Source: Typha latifolia (Eukaryota; Streptophyta; Magnoliopsida; Poales; Typhaceae). Taken from it: 64,000 bases of DNA. A model generated the notes under the pieces. It worked only from the letters and a program-made list of their open reading frames with translations, did no database searches and was not told the DNA's origin. The position numbers and the translations under genes were made by a program. Each line of letters opens with the position of its first letter. Positions within the stretch are counted from its first letter, which is position 1. This document shows positions 36,328 through 49,136 of this stretch, in pieces. The stretch is taken from positions 2,283,501 through 2,347,500 of the forward strand of contig CM034102.1 in assembly GCA_019914945.1 (NCBI GenBank), written 5' to 3'.

Positions 36328-37650
36328 TTTTGCTTTTCAATAAACTTGAGATTGTTAGGTTCAGTTCAGTTTAAGCTTTCTTTGTGTAAACATTCTCACC
36401 TGAAGGACAAATTCTTCGGCTGCATATTGAGCTAAGTTTGTGAGATGAGGTTTAACTGCTGAACCGGGTCTTTTGTCAGGGTCTTATTCAATTTGAAAGC
36501 CTTGAACTTTTTACGTTGTTTCGTCTGTGTAGCATATGATAAGGTTGAATGTTTACAGTGACTTAAGATAATGGCTGGAATCAGCAGATGTTACCTGAGC
36601 TTAATAATTAGTTCTATATTCTTCTAAGAGGAGATATGATCAATCTTACCCTAATTCAGATGCTTCAGATGCTCGTGTCATGTGAGCATATCCTAGCCAT
36701 TGAAGTCGTGGGCACCCAAAGATTCATGATAATATATGGTACTTGAAACAAAGCAGAGCTCGAGCTATCTCCTCATTTTTTTCATTAAAAAGTAGCTCAG
36801 GTCTGGGGATTAAATAAGCAATGAATCTTTTATGATAAGAATATCTAACCTCTTTGTTAAAATCAAGAAAATTTGATAACTACACAGAAGAACAAAATTA
36901 GGCATTATCTCTTCAACTTCTTCAACTTCTCCAAATGTTGATGATCCTTATCTTAAACCTAATGCAATAAGAGTAACTTAAGTCATAGTATGATGTATTT
37001 AAGTCATTATTATTTCTAGAGTGCTTGACATGCTTTTTTCACACATAGTTTGCTTGGCCAGCTATATATTATCTTCGACATGTTTTTGACTGCATGTCTG
37101 CGAGTCGGATTGTTTTCTTGCAGAGCAGGAGTTCCTCATCATTAAACCTCAGAATATCATGGAGGAGGATATGAAGCAGGTATATGTTATAGTTCTTGAG
37201 GTCATATTCCTCTCTTTCTTTTGTAGGCATATGCACGAGTTTATATATTTATTTGTTGTCAAGCAAAACACATGATTCCTTTTTCTTTTTGTTGAGAATA
37301 ATCATTCTGTACTTTTGCTTGTTTGATGAGAATGCAGGATGTCAGTTTTTGATCCTTTTCTTGGATTTGATTGAATACTAGTAAATAGTAATTATTCTTG
37401 CCTTTAGTTCAAGAGAAATGTTCTAGAACAACATCAAGTGATAGATTTAGAATTTCTGTTCTTAAAGCTATGTAGTATTCCTCATGATTTGGCTCCTTAA
37501 ATGCAGTCACCAAGCTCACACTGAAAAGTAATTCTGTGTGGAGAGATAGCCTTCATGGGTACATATTTCAACCTACAAATATTTTAAATTAATTTAATGG
37601 TAAGAATGCTCAGTTAGTCCTCTGATATATGTGCAGAACAAGTAAAGGAG

Positions 37651-39910
37651 ATGAAGCTAAGTGCCTCATCAAATAGCAATTCCATAGATGAACTATCTCC
37701 TATGGTTGCTAATTCAAGCGTCAAAGAGCAAAGCACAAATCTCCTCTCTCACGCCACTTCTCCAATGATCTCTACAGACATCCCAAGTCCTAGATCAGAA
37801 GAGGAAATTGTTGAGGCCCTCAAGGATAGTAGCACCTTGGTGCCTAACAGAGGTAGATGTTTATATATCTAAACAGTTAAAAACTTGTTTGTAGTCTAAC
37901 CTTCCCTATTTTCTCTTCTTTCATAAATCCAACAAGAGAAGTGGAGTAAATAACTTTTGTTGAGGATTGCTGGATTAATGAGAGAAAGTTGGAAAACTAA
38001 GTTAATGAGAACATTCAAACCGTCTTCTGCTGTTGAAGCTATAGAGAAACACACCCAAGAATCAGCCTATATTGCTTTAATGTTCTCGTACTCCAAACAC
38101 TATTAGCCTAGTCACAACTGCTAAATGATCCACCTTTTTCATTCATAGTACAACCATTAATAATGAAACAAGTGATCTTCCTACTTACAATAAGAATGAA
38201 ACAACAATCTTCATGTATTGATCATATATTGGTTTGTTCTTGCTCGGCTCTAGCTTCGGAAATTAAAAATAAGGAGGTAATGTAAATATGTTCTTGTTAC
38301 AACAGAATCTCTATGTGCAAATCCTGTGGAACTACAAGTTAATGAATCTTCAATTATTAGCAAAATTACACCTGAAGCTCCAACATCAGAGGTTTGCAGC
38401 ACACATAGAAATCAGGAAGATGCAACAACTGCAAATGATAATACTAAAAGCGAAGCAACAAGAAGACACACTGAAGAATTGACTCCTGTTACTTCAAGTG
38501 GTACCGATTCTTCTCATTTGAAGTTATTTTTCAGAAATATTAGTCATACTACTTACTGTTCCATCTCTTATCCATCGTGTCAAAGTCCTAGAGGTAAAAA
38601 ATGTGATCTTGATTAATATTTAAACAATACATGATTACTATTGCATTATTCTTACAGAAGTTCAGCAGGACATCATTGCGGAAGCAGTTACTCCATCAGT
38701 GTCTAGAACACGAAAAGAAGCTATTGGATCCGATGTAACAGAGGAACTTGAAGAGCAAGATGCATCAGTTACAGAAGACTCTTGTGATGAAGCCACTGAA
38801 AGGGACTCCAAAGAACTGTCGTATAGTACTATAAATGGTAATATTCTCCCAGTTTGAAGATAATATTTAGATAATTAAGCTAAATTACAGAATGATCTCT
38901 CACTATTCACTCTCTCAACTCATGAAAGATACAAAGATTGTAATTTTGCAAGGACAAGCGACATAGCTAACCCGCCCATTTGTATCATCTCTACAGAATT
39001 AAAGCATATAGTTATTGGCATGGCTAACTGAATTCATAGTTAAAACATTAGATAATGCTTGATGCATTCCTCTTGCAGGAGCAACAATGCAGACAATCGC
39101 TGCACCGATAGGAGCTTCATCATTTGATATATCAAATATGGAAAATCCAACTCCTCCAGAGAAGATCATCTTGACGTACAAGATTAACATTTCAGCTCCG
39201 AAACCGAGAAAAGAAAAATCACACGTAAGTGGAACTACATAAAAGTGATCATAAGTGATATTAAAGATGTCTTGAAAGAGAAACAAACTTCGTAGAGATA
39301 GCAGAAATAATAGAAGACAGCTTAGAAGAATTACAGCAATTTGGGCAAGACATTGATGCTTCAATGGAGGAATTAGTGTCCGTGCTAAAGAAACTTGTAG
39401 CAGAAATTAAGCATCAAAGCTCTTTGGATAAGCGAGATAGTTAAAAGTGAAATATCATCAAGATTGTCTACTGAGCTAACGGCCCTTACCGATTCCAATG
39501 CACAATATGAACAGATCGCTTATAATTGGAAGAACACTCTGGACATGCAAGAGAATATACTGGAGAAGGTTATAAAGAGACGTGGGGGTTATGACACAAA
39601 GATTTTAGAGCAGCAAAACAAGATTGCCAAGATTAAAGAAGAACTAGCCACTGCAGAGAGGGAATTAGAAAGTATGGAGAAAAGGAGGAAAGATCTCGTG
39701 GAAGAGGAGGAGGAATGCAAGGAAGAAAGAAAATCAACAATCTTGGAGTTGGATAATACAGAAGAGAAACTCAATGCTATTACTGAAAAGATCAGTCAAA
39801 TCAATGACTACTTGGTTCACTTAGATGAAACCATTGACCGACAGTTTGAGCTACAAGAGAAGGAGATGCTAGATATGGTGAAACAATTGTTGGAGTTGGA
39901 AATATCTTAA
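37651..39910 (+). pseudogene. Coiled-coil family unit U2, broken as assembled
   Basis: Exon 1 (37651-37852) is open and encodes MKLSASSNSNSIDELSP. The exon 2 region (about 37925-38080) lacks an AG acceptor at the usual place and reads into TAA after nine codons. Skipping it would keep the frame, as all exons are phase 1. Exons 3 (38306-38500) and 4 (38658-38837) are open. The last exon (39079-39910) has three single-base shifts against U1, near 39200, 39290 and 39433; all are at CAG or CTG triplets. From 38215 to about 40065 the unit is almost identical to U1, unlike its upstream half. If the shifts are sequencing errors, the gene would encode a protein lacking the exon 2 segment. Confidence 0.6.
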
Positions 39911-41865
39911 CTTGATTCCTTCCTGGAATTTATTATAGAGAATGACTTCATTCTTAGAATAAAGAACTCTTTTCAAACCTTAAACCTAAACAATCCTTTG
40001 TATTTACAAACTTTGTCAGATAAAAGATGTTTCCTTTAAGTATGATGATGTATATTACATGTGTTCAGTTCCAACAGTCTGTCCCTCTCCTGTTTCAACA
40101 TAAAATCTTGGGGGTTTAGTGAATAAAATCCTGGAATAATACATGTGAGCCAAGTGAAAAAATCTCACTTTCTGTTTATATGGACTCTGGGTTTTGTTTC
40201 ATGTCTTGCTAAACTGTCACCTCATATTGGATAATGAGCTTATCCCAACAATAAGCGAACCTCAAAGAGTAGTGTTTCAAAAAATTGCTGCAATCAATCA
40301 CTAGAAAGTGCAGGTTATGTATGTATAGGTGAAGTGACAAAAGCCTTGAAATGATGTACTTTAGAACAGCAACTTGATGGAGATTCTTGGAAGCGTAGAA
40401 CTAGGAACAAAAAAATGATGCAAGCAATCATCAGAAAGTGCACATGGAAGTTCCAGATTTTTTTATAGAAATTTAATATGATTGGGGTATAATGAACTAA
40501 GTACTCTTGGGATTGTTAGTTTCTGCTCAGTTTAAGCTTTCGTTATGTAAACATTCTCACCTGAAGGACAAATTCTTAGGCTGCATATTGAGAAGATTGT
40601 TAAGTTTGTGAGATGAGGTTTAACTGCTGAACCAGGTCTTTTGTCAGGGTCAATTTCAACTTGAAAGCCTTGAACTTTTTATAGTGTTTCATCTCTGTTG
40701 CATATGATTAGGTTGAATGTCTATATCTGTATAAGGTAATGGCTGGAATCAGCAAATGTTACTTGAGCCTGATAATTAGCTATTTAGTTCTATATTCTTC
40801 TAAGAGGAGATATGATCAGTGAATGTGTCATGTAATGTACTTTTAATTTGTTTCCTGAAATATAACGTTCAGATGCTTGATATCATCGTCTCATGTGAGC
40901 ATATCCTAGCCATCCAAGTAGTGGGCACCCGATGATTCATGATAATATATTTCACTTGAAACAAAGCAGAATTCGAGCTGCCTTCTCCTTTTTTCATTAA
41001 AACCATCTCAGGGCTGTGGACTGAATAAGCAATGAGGTCTTTTATGACAAGAATATCAATATCCTCTTTGTTAAAATCAAGAAAATTTGATAATTACATA
41101 GAAGAACAAAATGAGGCACTATCACTTATTCTCTTCGACTACTTCAAATGCTAATGATCCTTATCTTAAACCTTATGTAAAGATAAGAGTGACTTGAATC
41201 ATAAAATAATGCATATCTAAGTCATTTATTCTATTCTAGAGTGCTTGACATGCTTTTTGCAAATGTAGTTTGCTTAGCCAGCCATACATCATCTTCGAAG
41301 TTTGCGAGTTGGATTGTTTTCTTGCAGAGCAAGAGTTCCTCATCCTTAAACCTCAGAATGTGATGGACGAGGATATGAAGCAGGTATATGTTATTCTTGA
41401 GGTCATATTCCTCTCTTTCTTTTGTGGGTGGATGCATGTGTGTATATGATTATTTGTTGTCAAGCAAAAAAGCATGATTCCTTTTTCTCTTTATTGAGAA
41501 TAACCATTCTGTACTTTTGCTTGTATGATGAGAATGCAGGATGTCAGTTTTTGATCCTTTTCTTGGATTTGTTTGAATGCTAGTAAATAATAATGATTCT
41601 TGCCTTTAGTTCAAGAGAAATGTTTTAGAATAACATGAAGGTGATAGATTTAGAATTTCTCTTCTTAAAGCTATTTAGACTGTTCTTATATTCCTCATGG
41701 TGATATTGGCTCCTTAAATGCAGTTATCAAGCTTATACTGAGAGATAATTCTGTGTTGAGGGATAGCCTTAGGGTACATATTTCAACCTACAAATATTTT
41801 AAATCAATTTAATGGTAAGAATGCTCAGTTAGTTCTCTTTTATATGTGCAGATCAAGTAAAGGAG

Positions 41866-43601
41866 ATGAAGCTAAGTGCCCCATCAGATAGCAATTCCAT
41901 AGAGGAACTATCTCCTAAGGTTGCTAATTCAAGTGCCAAAGAGCAAAGCACAGATGACCTCTCTCAAGCCACTCCTTCAATGAACTCTACATATATCCCA
42001 AGCCCCAGGTCGAAGAGGATATCGTTGAGGCCCTCAAGGGGAGTAACATCTTGGTTCCTAAAAGAGGTAGATGTTCATATCTCTACTCAAAGTTAAAAAC
42101 TTGTTTGAAGCTTAACCTTTTCTAATTTTCTCTTCTTTCTAAGTCCAACAAGAGAGGTGGAATAAAGAACTTTTCTTGAGGATTCCTAGACTTGCGAGAG
42201 TTATTTCGAAAACCAAGTTAATGAGACTATTTAAACGATCTTCTGCTCGTTGAAGGTGCAAAGAAACACACCCAAGAATCAGCCTCTCTTTTGCTTCAAG
42301 TGGTAATTCTTCTCTTGGTCCAAGCTCTATTAGCCATGTCAGTACTGCTGAATGATCCACTTTTTTTATTCATACAAGCACTGACAATGCAACAAGTGAT
42401 CTTTTTCACAAGAAAAATAATACAAGTGATCTTCAGTATCTGACCATATATAGGTCAGTATGTGCTTCGGAATTTAAAAACATGGTAATGTCAGTATGTT
42501 CTTGTTACAGAAGAAGATGAATCTTCAACGGTAAGCGGAACTCCACCAGAAGCTCTGGCATCAGAGGTTTGTAGCACAGATAGAGATCAGGAAAACACAA
42601 CAATTGCAGATGAGGGAACTGAAAGCGAAGCTACAAGAAGACACACTGAAGAATTGATCTATGTTGCCTCAATCGGTAACCATTCTTATCATTTGAAGTT
42701 ATCGTTAGGCATATCATCTGAATTCATAGTTAAGGCATTAAGGTAATGCTGATACATTCCTCTTGTAGAAGCAGCAATGCAGATAATCGTTGCAGAGATG
42801 GAAAGTCCATCATTAGATATATCAAATATGCAAAATCCAACTCCTCCAAAGAAGATCATTTTGACTTGCAAGATGAAACTTTCACCTTCAGAAACTGAGA
42901 AAAGAAGACTCAGACGTAAGTGGAACTATATTAAAGTGATCATAAGTGATGTTCAAGAAGCCTTGAGAGAGAAACCTACTTCCATAGAGACAACAGAAAT
43001 AATAGAAGATAGCTTAGAAGAATTACAACAACTTGGGCAAGACATTGAAGCTTCAGTAGAGGAAATCGTGCCCATCCTAAAGAAACTTGCAGCAGAAATT
43101 AAGCTGCAAAACTCTTTGGATAAACAGATACTAAAAAGAGCAATATCATCACAATTGTCTACTGAGCTGACATGTCTTTATGATTCCTATGCACAATATG
43201 CACAGACTGCTCCGCAATGGAAGAACACCCTGGACATGAAGGAGAATATGCAAGATAATATATTGAAGCAACGTGAGTGTTACGAGAAAAAGATTTCAGA
43301 TCAGCAAAACAAGATTGCGAAGATTAGAGAAGAATTAACCACTGCTGAAGAGGAGTTAGAAAGTATGGAGAAAAGGAGGAATGATCTCCTAGAAGAGGAG
43401 GAGGAATGCAAAGAAGAAACAACAACAACAATGTTGGAGTTGAAAAGTGCAGAAGAAAACCTTAATGTAATTAATGAGAAGGTCAGTCAAATCAAAGACT
43501 ACTTGAATCAGTTAGATGAAATCATTGATCGAGAGTTTGAGCTACGAAAGAAGGAGATGCTAGATTTGGTGGAACAATTGTTGGAGTTGGAAATATCTTA
43601 A
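41866..43601 (+). CDS. Coiled-coil family unit U3 (frame breaks as assembled)
   Basis: Four exons: 41866-42066, 42144-42302, 42511-42675 and 42769-43601. There is no counterpart of U1 exon 4. The last exon is intact and starts at MQIIVAEMESPSLDIS, then RKWNYIKVIISDVQEAL and a long coiled coil ending KKEMLDLVEQLLELEIS. Exon 1 has lost one base near 42011 (gtcgaagagg against gtcagaagagg in U3'). Exon 2 carries two small insertions around 42245 and 42288. All are at or next to CAG/CTG. With the U3' bases the gene would encode about 451 residues. The coiled coil has EEIVPILKKL, as in U5', against EELVSVLKKL in U1. Function unknown. Confidence 0.6.
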
Positions 43602-44134
43602 CTTGATTCCTTCCTGGAATTTATCACAGAGAATAACTTCAATCTTATAATAAAGAAATATTTTCAAGCGTTCAACATAAACAATCCTTTGTATTTACAA
43701 ACTTCGTCAAATAAACGTTGTTTCCTTCAAATATGATGATGGATATTACATGTGTTTACTTTATTTGAGCATTTTCAAAGTGTTCTTTCCAATCTATTAT
43801 GCCAATTGTTCTCACCTTTGTCAACCTTTTCTCGAATAAAGTGATAGTTAAATTCAATATGTTTTGTTGTCGCATGAAAAACCGGGTTAGACGACAGTAT
43901 CATGCAACTTTGATTATGGCAATAAAATTTATTATGTTCGGGAGTGCTTGACATGCTTTTGTTCATCTTAAGCTCCACGGTTTGATAACACAGTGTGCAT
44001 TTAACTCAAGCAATGTGATGTGTGGCGAGTTGGATCGTTTTCTTGGAAGGAGTTCTTCGTCCTTAATCCTCAGAATGTGATTGAGGGGGGTAAGAAGCTA
44101 ATCGTAATCTATATGTTGCAGTTCTTGTGGTCAT

Positions 44135-44965
44135 TTTGAAAATTTTATACTAAACCTAAACTAGAGGCAGGACCTTCCGCCAATAATCAAAAGTATATAA
44201 ATAATTTTAACTAAAAAGTAATATAATCACTCAAAATTTTTACGTGAAAAACCCTTTAAAATCAATAGTAAAAACGGCAAATTCTCTTCATGGATCAAAA
44301 TTATTGCACTATAATCGTAGGTATAAAATATACTTACTATTCATCTCATCACTTGACACTCACGACTAATAATTAAAATTTGTTCTTGCTCGTTAAATCT
44401 CACGATAAGCTACTCCTCGTATAACAGTCACCAATTCTGATAAAACTCAGAGAGTTAAAAAATCACACGGCTTAGTACTCCAACCATATGCTGATGTAGA
44501 TGGATAGATGCAGAACATCTAAGATCTTCTTCAAGTTAGAGCCTTGGCGATGAAGTAAACCTTGGACAATAATAAATTCTTCCATTATCTGTTTTGACTC
44601 ATAGACTCTCTAATGGAAACCTCATTAAAATGGACTAGAAAATTCTAAAATCCCTCTCAAATCTTATAAATGCAACCTCAAAAGTTGCTAGAATTGCTCC
44701 GTGCACTTGAACACTTCTGGAAAAATATGCTCTCGTGCTAATTCATTCTACAATCATTAGAACATCGAAAATAGTATTATTCGTCCGTTTGAACACACAA
44801 TTCTGATCATTAATACTGTTCATCCAGCACTATGAGTCCGCGCTATTTATCCCTTTATAAATTCCCTAACTTCTTATATCACGCTCATACATAATAATCT
44901 AAATACATCAAATGTAATTTTTTTTTTTTTTGGTATGCGAATTGCCAATACAAAAATCTAATAAT
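44135..44965. mobile_element. 831-bp insertion upstream of U4, class unknown
   Basis: In the other units ggtcat is followed directly by attcctc. Here 831 bp lie between them. The insert starts tttgaaaattttatac and ends aaaatctaataat, with a long T run near the end. I see no clear terminal inverted repeats, no coding domain and no convincing target duplication beyond AT. It could be a solo LTR or a non-autonomous element. The same insert is present at 56949-57773, so it predates the 12.8-kb duplication. Confidence 0.55.
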
Positions 44966-45461
44966 ATTCCTCCCTTTCTTTTGTAGGCATATGCATGTGC
45001 GCACTTAGTTATTTGTCATCAAGCAAGAACGCATGATTCCTTTTCTTTTTGTTTGAGAATGCATGTTGTTCCAAAGCATTAGATCTGTTTGCTTGTATTA
45101 TGAGAATGAAGTATGTCAGTTTTGGATCCTTTTCTTGGTGGATTTGTTAGAATGCTAGTAATGATTCTTTCCTTTGGTTCATGATAAATGCTTTGGAACA
45201 ACATGAGAACGTGATAGATTAGGAATTTCTCTTCTTAAAGCTATTCAAACAGTTATTAGTATTTCTCACGCTGATGGTACTTGCCTCCTTAAATGCATGC
45301 AGTCACCAGCCAACACTGAAAGATATTGCTGCGTGAAGAGATACAGACTTTCATAGGTACATTCTTCAACCTACAAAAGATTTCAAAACCAATTCATGAA
45401 TGGTAAGAATGCTCACTAATTAGTCCTCCGATGTATGTGCAGATCCAGTAAAAATTAGGAG

Positions 45462-46866
45462 ATGAAGCTAAGTGCCCCATTGAATTGTAATTCCTTAGAG
45501 AAACAATCTCCTCAAGATCAAAGCACAAATGTCCTCTCTCAAGCCAGTCCTCCATCAATCTCTACAGAAAGCAAAGCTACAGGAAGACACACCACTGAAG
45601 AATTGATATCATCACTCACTTCAACTGGTAATCATTCTTATCATTTCAGAAACGTCAGTAACATAGGCATACTATCTACTTCCTGATCCATCTCTTACTC
45701 ATGGTTGACAAGTCCTGGATATAGAAACCGCAATCTCGATTAAGATTTCGACAATAAGCTAATACTGTTGCATTAATTCTTCTTGCAGAAATTCTTCAGG
45801 ATATCATTGTGGAAGGAGATACTCCACCAACTGCAGAAGAGACTCGTCAGAATAAAGTCACCAAAAGGCACTCCAGAGAGCTGCACTATGCTACTATAAG
45901 TGGTAATATTCTCTCAATTTGGAGCTAATTAATTTCTAGATGACCTCTCATTATTCACAGTTAAAACACTGGATAATATATGCTGATATATTCTTCGTGC
46001 AGGTGCACCAATGCAGACAATCGCTGCAGTGAAAGGAGTAGATAAGACTTGGTATATAAGCATACTTCCACTGGGAGCTCCACATATTAAACATCCCAAC
46101 TCCAACTCCTCCAAAGAAGATCACTTTAACTTGCGAGATCAACAGTTCAGCTTCAGAAATTGAGAAAAGAAAATTCACACGTAAGTGGAACTACATTAAA
46201 GTGGTCATAAGCGATCTCAAAGAAGCCTTAAGAACGAAACCAACTTCATTAGACACAGGAAAAGTAATAGAAGACAGTCTTGAAGAATTACAGCAATTTG
46301 GGCAAGACATTGAAATTTCAATGGAGGAGTTAGTGCGCGTGCTAAATAAACTCGCAGCAGAAATTAAGCATCATAGCTCGCTGGATAAAGAGATAGTAAA
46401 AAGAGAAATATCATCAAAATTGCATGTTGAGCTCACGTATCTTACCAATTCCTATTCACAATATTCAGAGAATGCTAAGAAATTGAAGAACACTCTGGTC
46501 ATACAAGAGAATATACTAGAGAGAGTCGTAAAGAGACAAGAGGGCTATGACACAAATATTCTAGAACAGCGAAACAAGATTGCCAAGATTAAAGAAGAAT
46601 TAGCCACTGCAGAAGAGGAGTTAGAAAATATGGAGAAAAAGAGGAGCGATCTCTTGGCAGAGGAGGAGGAGTGCAAAGAAGAAACAAAATCAACAATCTC
46701 GAAGTTGAAGAGTGCTGAAGAGAACATCAATGCTATTAACGAGAAGATCAATCGAATGAACGACTGCTTGGCTCACTTAGATGAAGCCATTGACCGAGAG
46801 TTTGAGCTACGCAAGAAGGAGATGCTAGATTTGGTGGACCGATTGTTGGAGCTGGAAATATCTTAA
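45462..46866 (+). CDS. Coiled-coil family unit U4, short form (8-bp deletion as assembled)
   Basis: Three exons: 45462-45627, 45789-45902 and 46003-46866. The first exon is a fusion: it begins like exon 1 of other units (MKLSAPLNCNSLEKQSP) and ends like their exon 3 (TESKATGRHTTEELISSLTS), with intron 1, exon 2 and intron 2 lost. The last exon lacks eight bases near 46088 compared with U4', which shifts the frame before the coiled coil. The coiled coil itself is open from 46201 to the stop. The deletion sits beside a CAG and may be an assembly error. U4' is intact. Confidence 0.6.
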
Positions 46867-47810
46867 CTTGGTTCCTTCCAGGAATAACTTTATTACAGAG
46901 AATAACTTCATTTCTCATAATGAAGAACCCTTTTTCAAGCCTTTCAACATAAAACAATCCTTTGTATTTACAAACTTGGTCAAATAAATCAAAGATGTTT
47001 CCTTCAAGTATGATGATGGATATATTATAAGTGTTTTACTTTATGCCATAAGCCCAGTTCTCTCTTTGTCTTCGAGCTTTCATTCCTCCGTCAACCCCAC
47101 CAATAGATAGAGAGAGACAAATGGGAATAACCGAATCACGTTGGCTGCTTCAAAGTCAACGTGATGCTAGCTCCTTGCACGTAGTTTGCTTGCCTGCTTT
47201 TGGGCTGCACGTTGGCTTCCTATCTCCCACTATAGCATTTATCGACAGCTCCAATTACCCACAAAAACATATAACGCGAGAGCATGATTAGCGATGTGCG
47301 GCGAGTTGGATCGTTTTCCTTAAATCTCAGAATGTGATGGGGGAGAATATGAAGCAGTGTATCTGTTGCAGTTCTTGCAGGTTATATTCCTATTGTGTGC
47401 GTTTACTTATTTGTCATCAAGCAAATAAACGCATTCCTTTTCTTTCTTTCTTTTTTCTTTTTATTAAGAATAACCATTGTGTTTGTTTTTGTCCCTCTTG
47501 GTGAATTTGTTAGATTGCTAGTAATGATTCTTTCCTTCGGTCCAAGAGAAATGTTTCCCGACAACATGAAGATGATAGATTAAAAAAATTTCTCTTCTTA
47601 AATCTGTTCAAATTGTTCTATTATTCTTCTTTTTCTCTCGCACTTATGGTGGCTCCTTCGATGCAGGCATCAAGATAACACTGAAAGATTATGCTGATTG
47701 TGTAGAGATAACCATTCATGGGTACATATTTCAACCTACAAAAATTTCAAAGCAATTTAATAGTGAAAACGCTCATGTAGTCACATATATTTGCAGATCA
47801 AGTAAAGCAA

Positions 47811-48020
47811 ATGAAGCCAAGTGTCCCATCAAATAGCAATTCCATAGAGAAACTATCTCCTCTCGTGGTTAATTTAAGAGCCAAAGATCAAAGCACAAAT
47901 GTCCTCTCTCAATCCACTCCAACAATCTCCACAGACATCCCAAGTCCTAGGTCAGAAGAGGAAATCCTTGAGGCCCTCAAGGAGAGTAGTATTTTGGCTC
48001 CCAAAAGAGGTAGCTGCTGT
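47811..48020 (+). pseudogene. Coiled-coil family unit U5, truncated at the duplication junction
   Basis: Only exon 1 (47811-48009, MKPSVPSNSNSIEKLSP...) and the first 11 bases of intron 1 are present. At 48021 the sequence jumps to the U1 3' flank. The sequence is identical or nearly so to the 5' end of the complete U5' at 60627. With no downstream exons of its own it cannot make the full protein. Its promoter could drive a fused transcript into U2', which is speculation. Confidence 0.8.
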
Positions 48021-48554
48021 TCAACATAGAATCTTGGGGGTGTAATGAACGGAATCTAGGAATAATACATGTGAGCCAAGTGAAAAAACTCACTTTCTGT
48101 TTATATCGACTCTGGGTTTGTTTCATGTCTTGCTAAACTGTTACCTCGTATTGGATAATGAGCTTATCCCAACAATAAGCAAACCTCAAAGAGTTGTGTT
48201 TCAAAAAAATTGCTGCAATCAATCACTAGAAAGTACAGGTTATGTATAGGTGAAGTGACAAAAGCCTTGAAATGATGTACTCTAGTCTTAGAACAGCAAC
48301 TTGATGGAGATCCTTGGAAGTGTAGAATGAGGAACAAAAAAATGATGCAGGCAATCATTAGAAAGTGCACATGGAAGTTTCCATGACCAAATTTTTTTAA
48401 AGAAATTTAATATGATTTGGGGATAATGAACTAAGAACTTTTGAACTATTTCTTCTTTTTCTTTTTAACGTACACATGGACTCCTAAACTATGGAAAACC
48501 TCTCACCCTCCTGATCTTTACGGAAAACGTTTCATTTTACTAAACTTTATTGTT

Positions 48555-48721
48555 GAAACAATAAGAAATCCAAACCTAGAATGGGTTTGGAGAGGAGAAA
48601 AAAAAAAGAGAATTTTGGTGGAATGTTTCATCCATTTGAAAGAGAGGGCTCAGCCCTATTTACACAGGTTCACAATAAAATAAGATAAATTTAAATGATA
48701 GACATTCTAATAACTCTAATA
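48555..48721. repeat. Dispersed LTR-like repeat fragment, copy 2
   Basis: The duplicated counterpart of 35749-35912, differing by a longer A run (three extra A near 48600). It is related to 22163-22329. Confidence 0.65.
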
Positions 48722-48824
48722 ATTGCCTTACTTTTATCTAAAATAAAGATAAAATGTCTCACAATCGTATTATTGTTTTTTAAACGGAAAACCTAACACA
48801 TAAATAATGGAAGAGTCAGTACAG

Positions 48825-49136
48825 CAGTTTGGTGATGATGAATTTGGGCATTTATAGAAACCTTTCTTTTAGTCATTTACCACATTTAAATGAGTTTTTC
48901 TTTTTCAAGTTCATTCTGACTTTACTTTGTTTTCTCATACTCATATGCAAAGGATTTTAAAGGTACAGTATCAGGATTTGTTGCGAAGAACAATTCTTAT
49001 CTTCCATGTTCATTTTAGCGATATTCAGCACTAGTGCCAATCTTATAGCTATATCACAGAAATGTATCTTAATTACTAATGTTTATTCTTCGGTATTACT
49101 AGGAGGAGGAGAAGCTAAGGGAGGCACTGACATTCG
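48825..49136 (+). pseudogene. Fructokinase pseudogene fragments upstream of U2'
   Basis: The duplicated counterpart of 36016-36327, with the same early stop after the exon 2 start, the same missing middle and the same loss of the catalytic motif from exon 4. It arose by the 12.8-kb duplication, not by a new event. Confidence 0.8.

Larger units (their letters stand above)
35215..48020 (+). repeat. Copy 1 of a 12.8-kb direct tandem duplication
   Basis: This segment matches 48021-60836 almost base for base, offset 12806 at the left end and 12816 at the right. It holds a spacer, an LTR-like fragment, fructokinase fragments, U2, U3, U4 and the first exon of U5. The left edge is inside the 3' flank of U1 (tcaacatagaatc). 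The right edge is in intron 1 of U5 (gtagctgctgttc). The junction shares TTCA with both parental edges. Confidence 0.9.
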
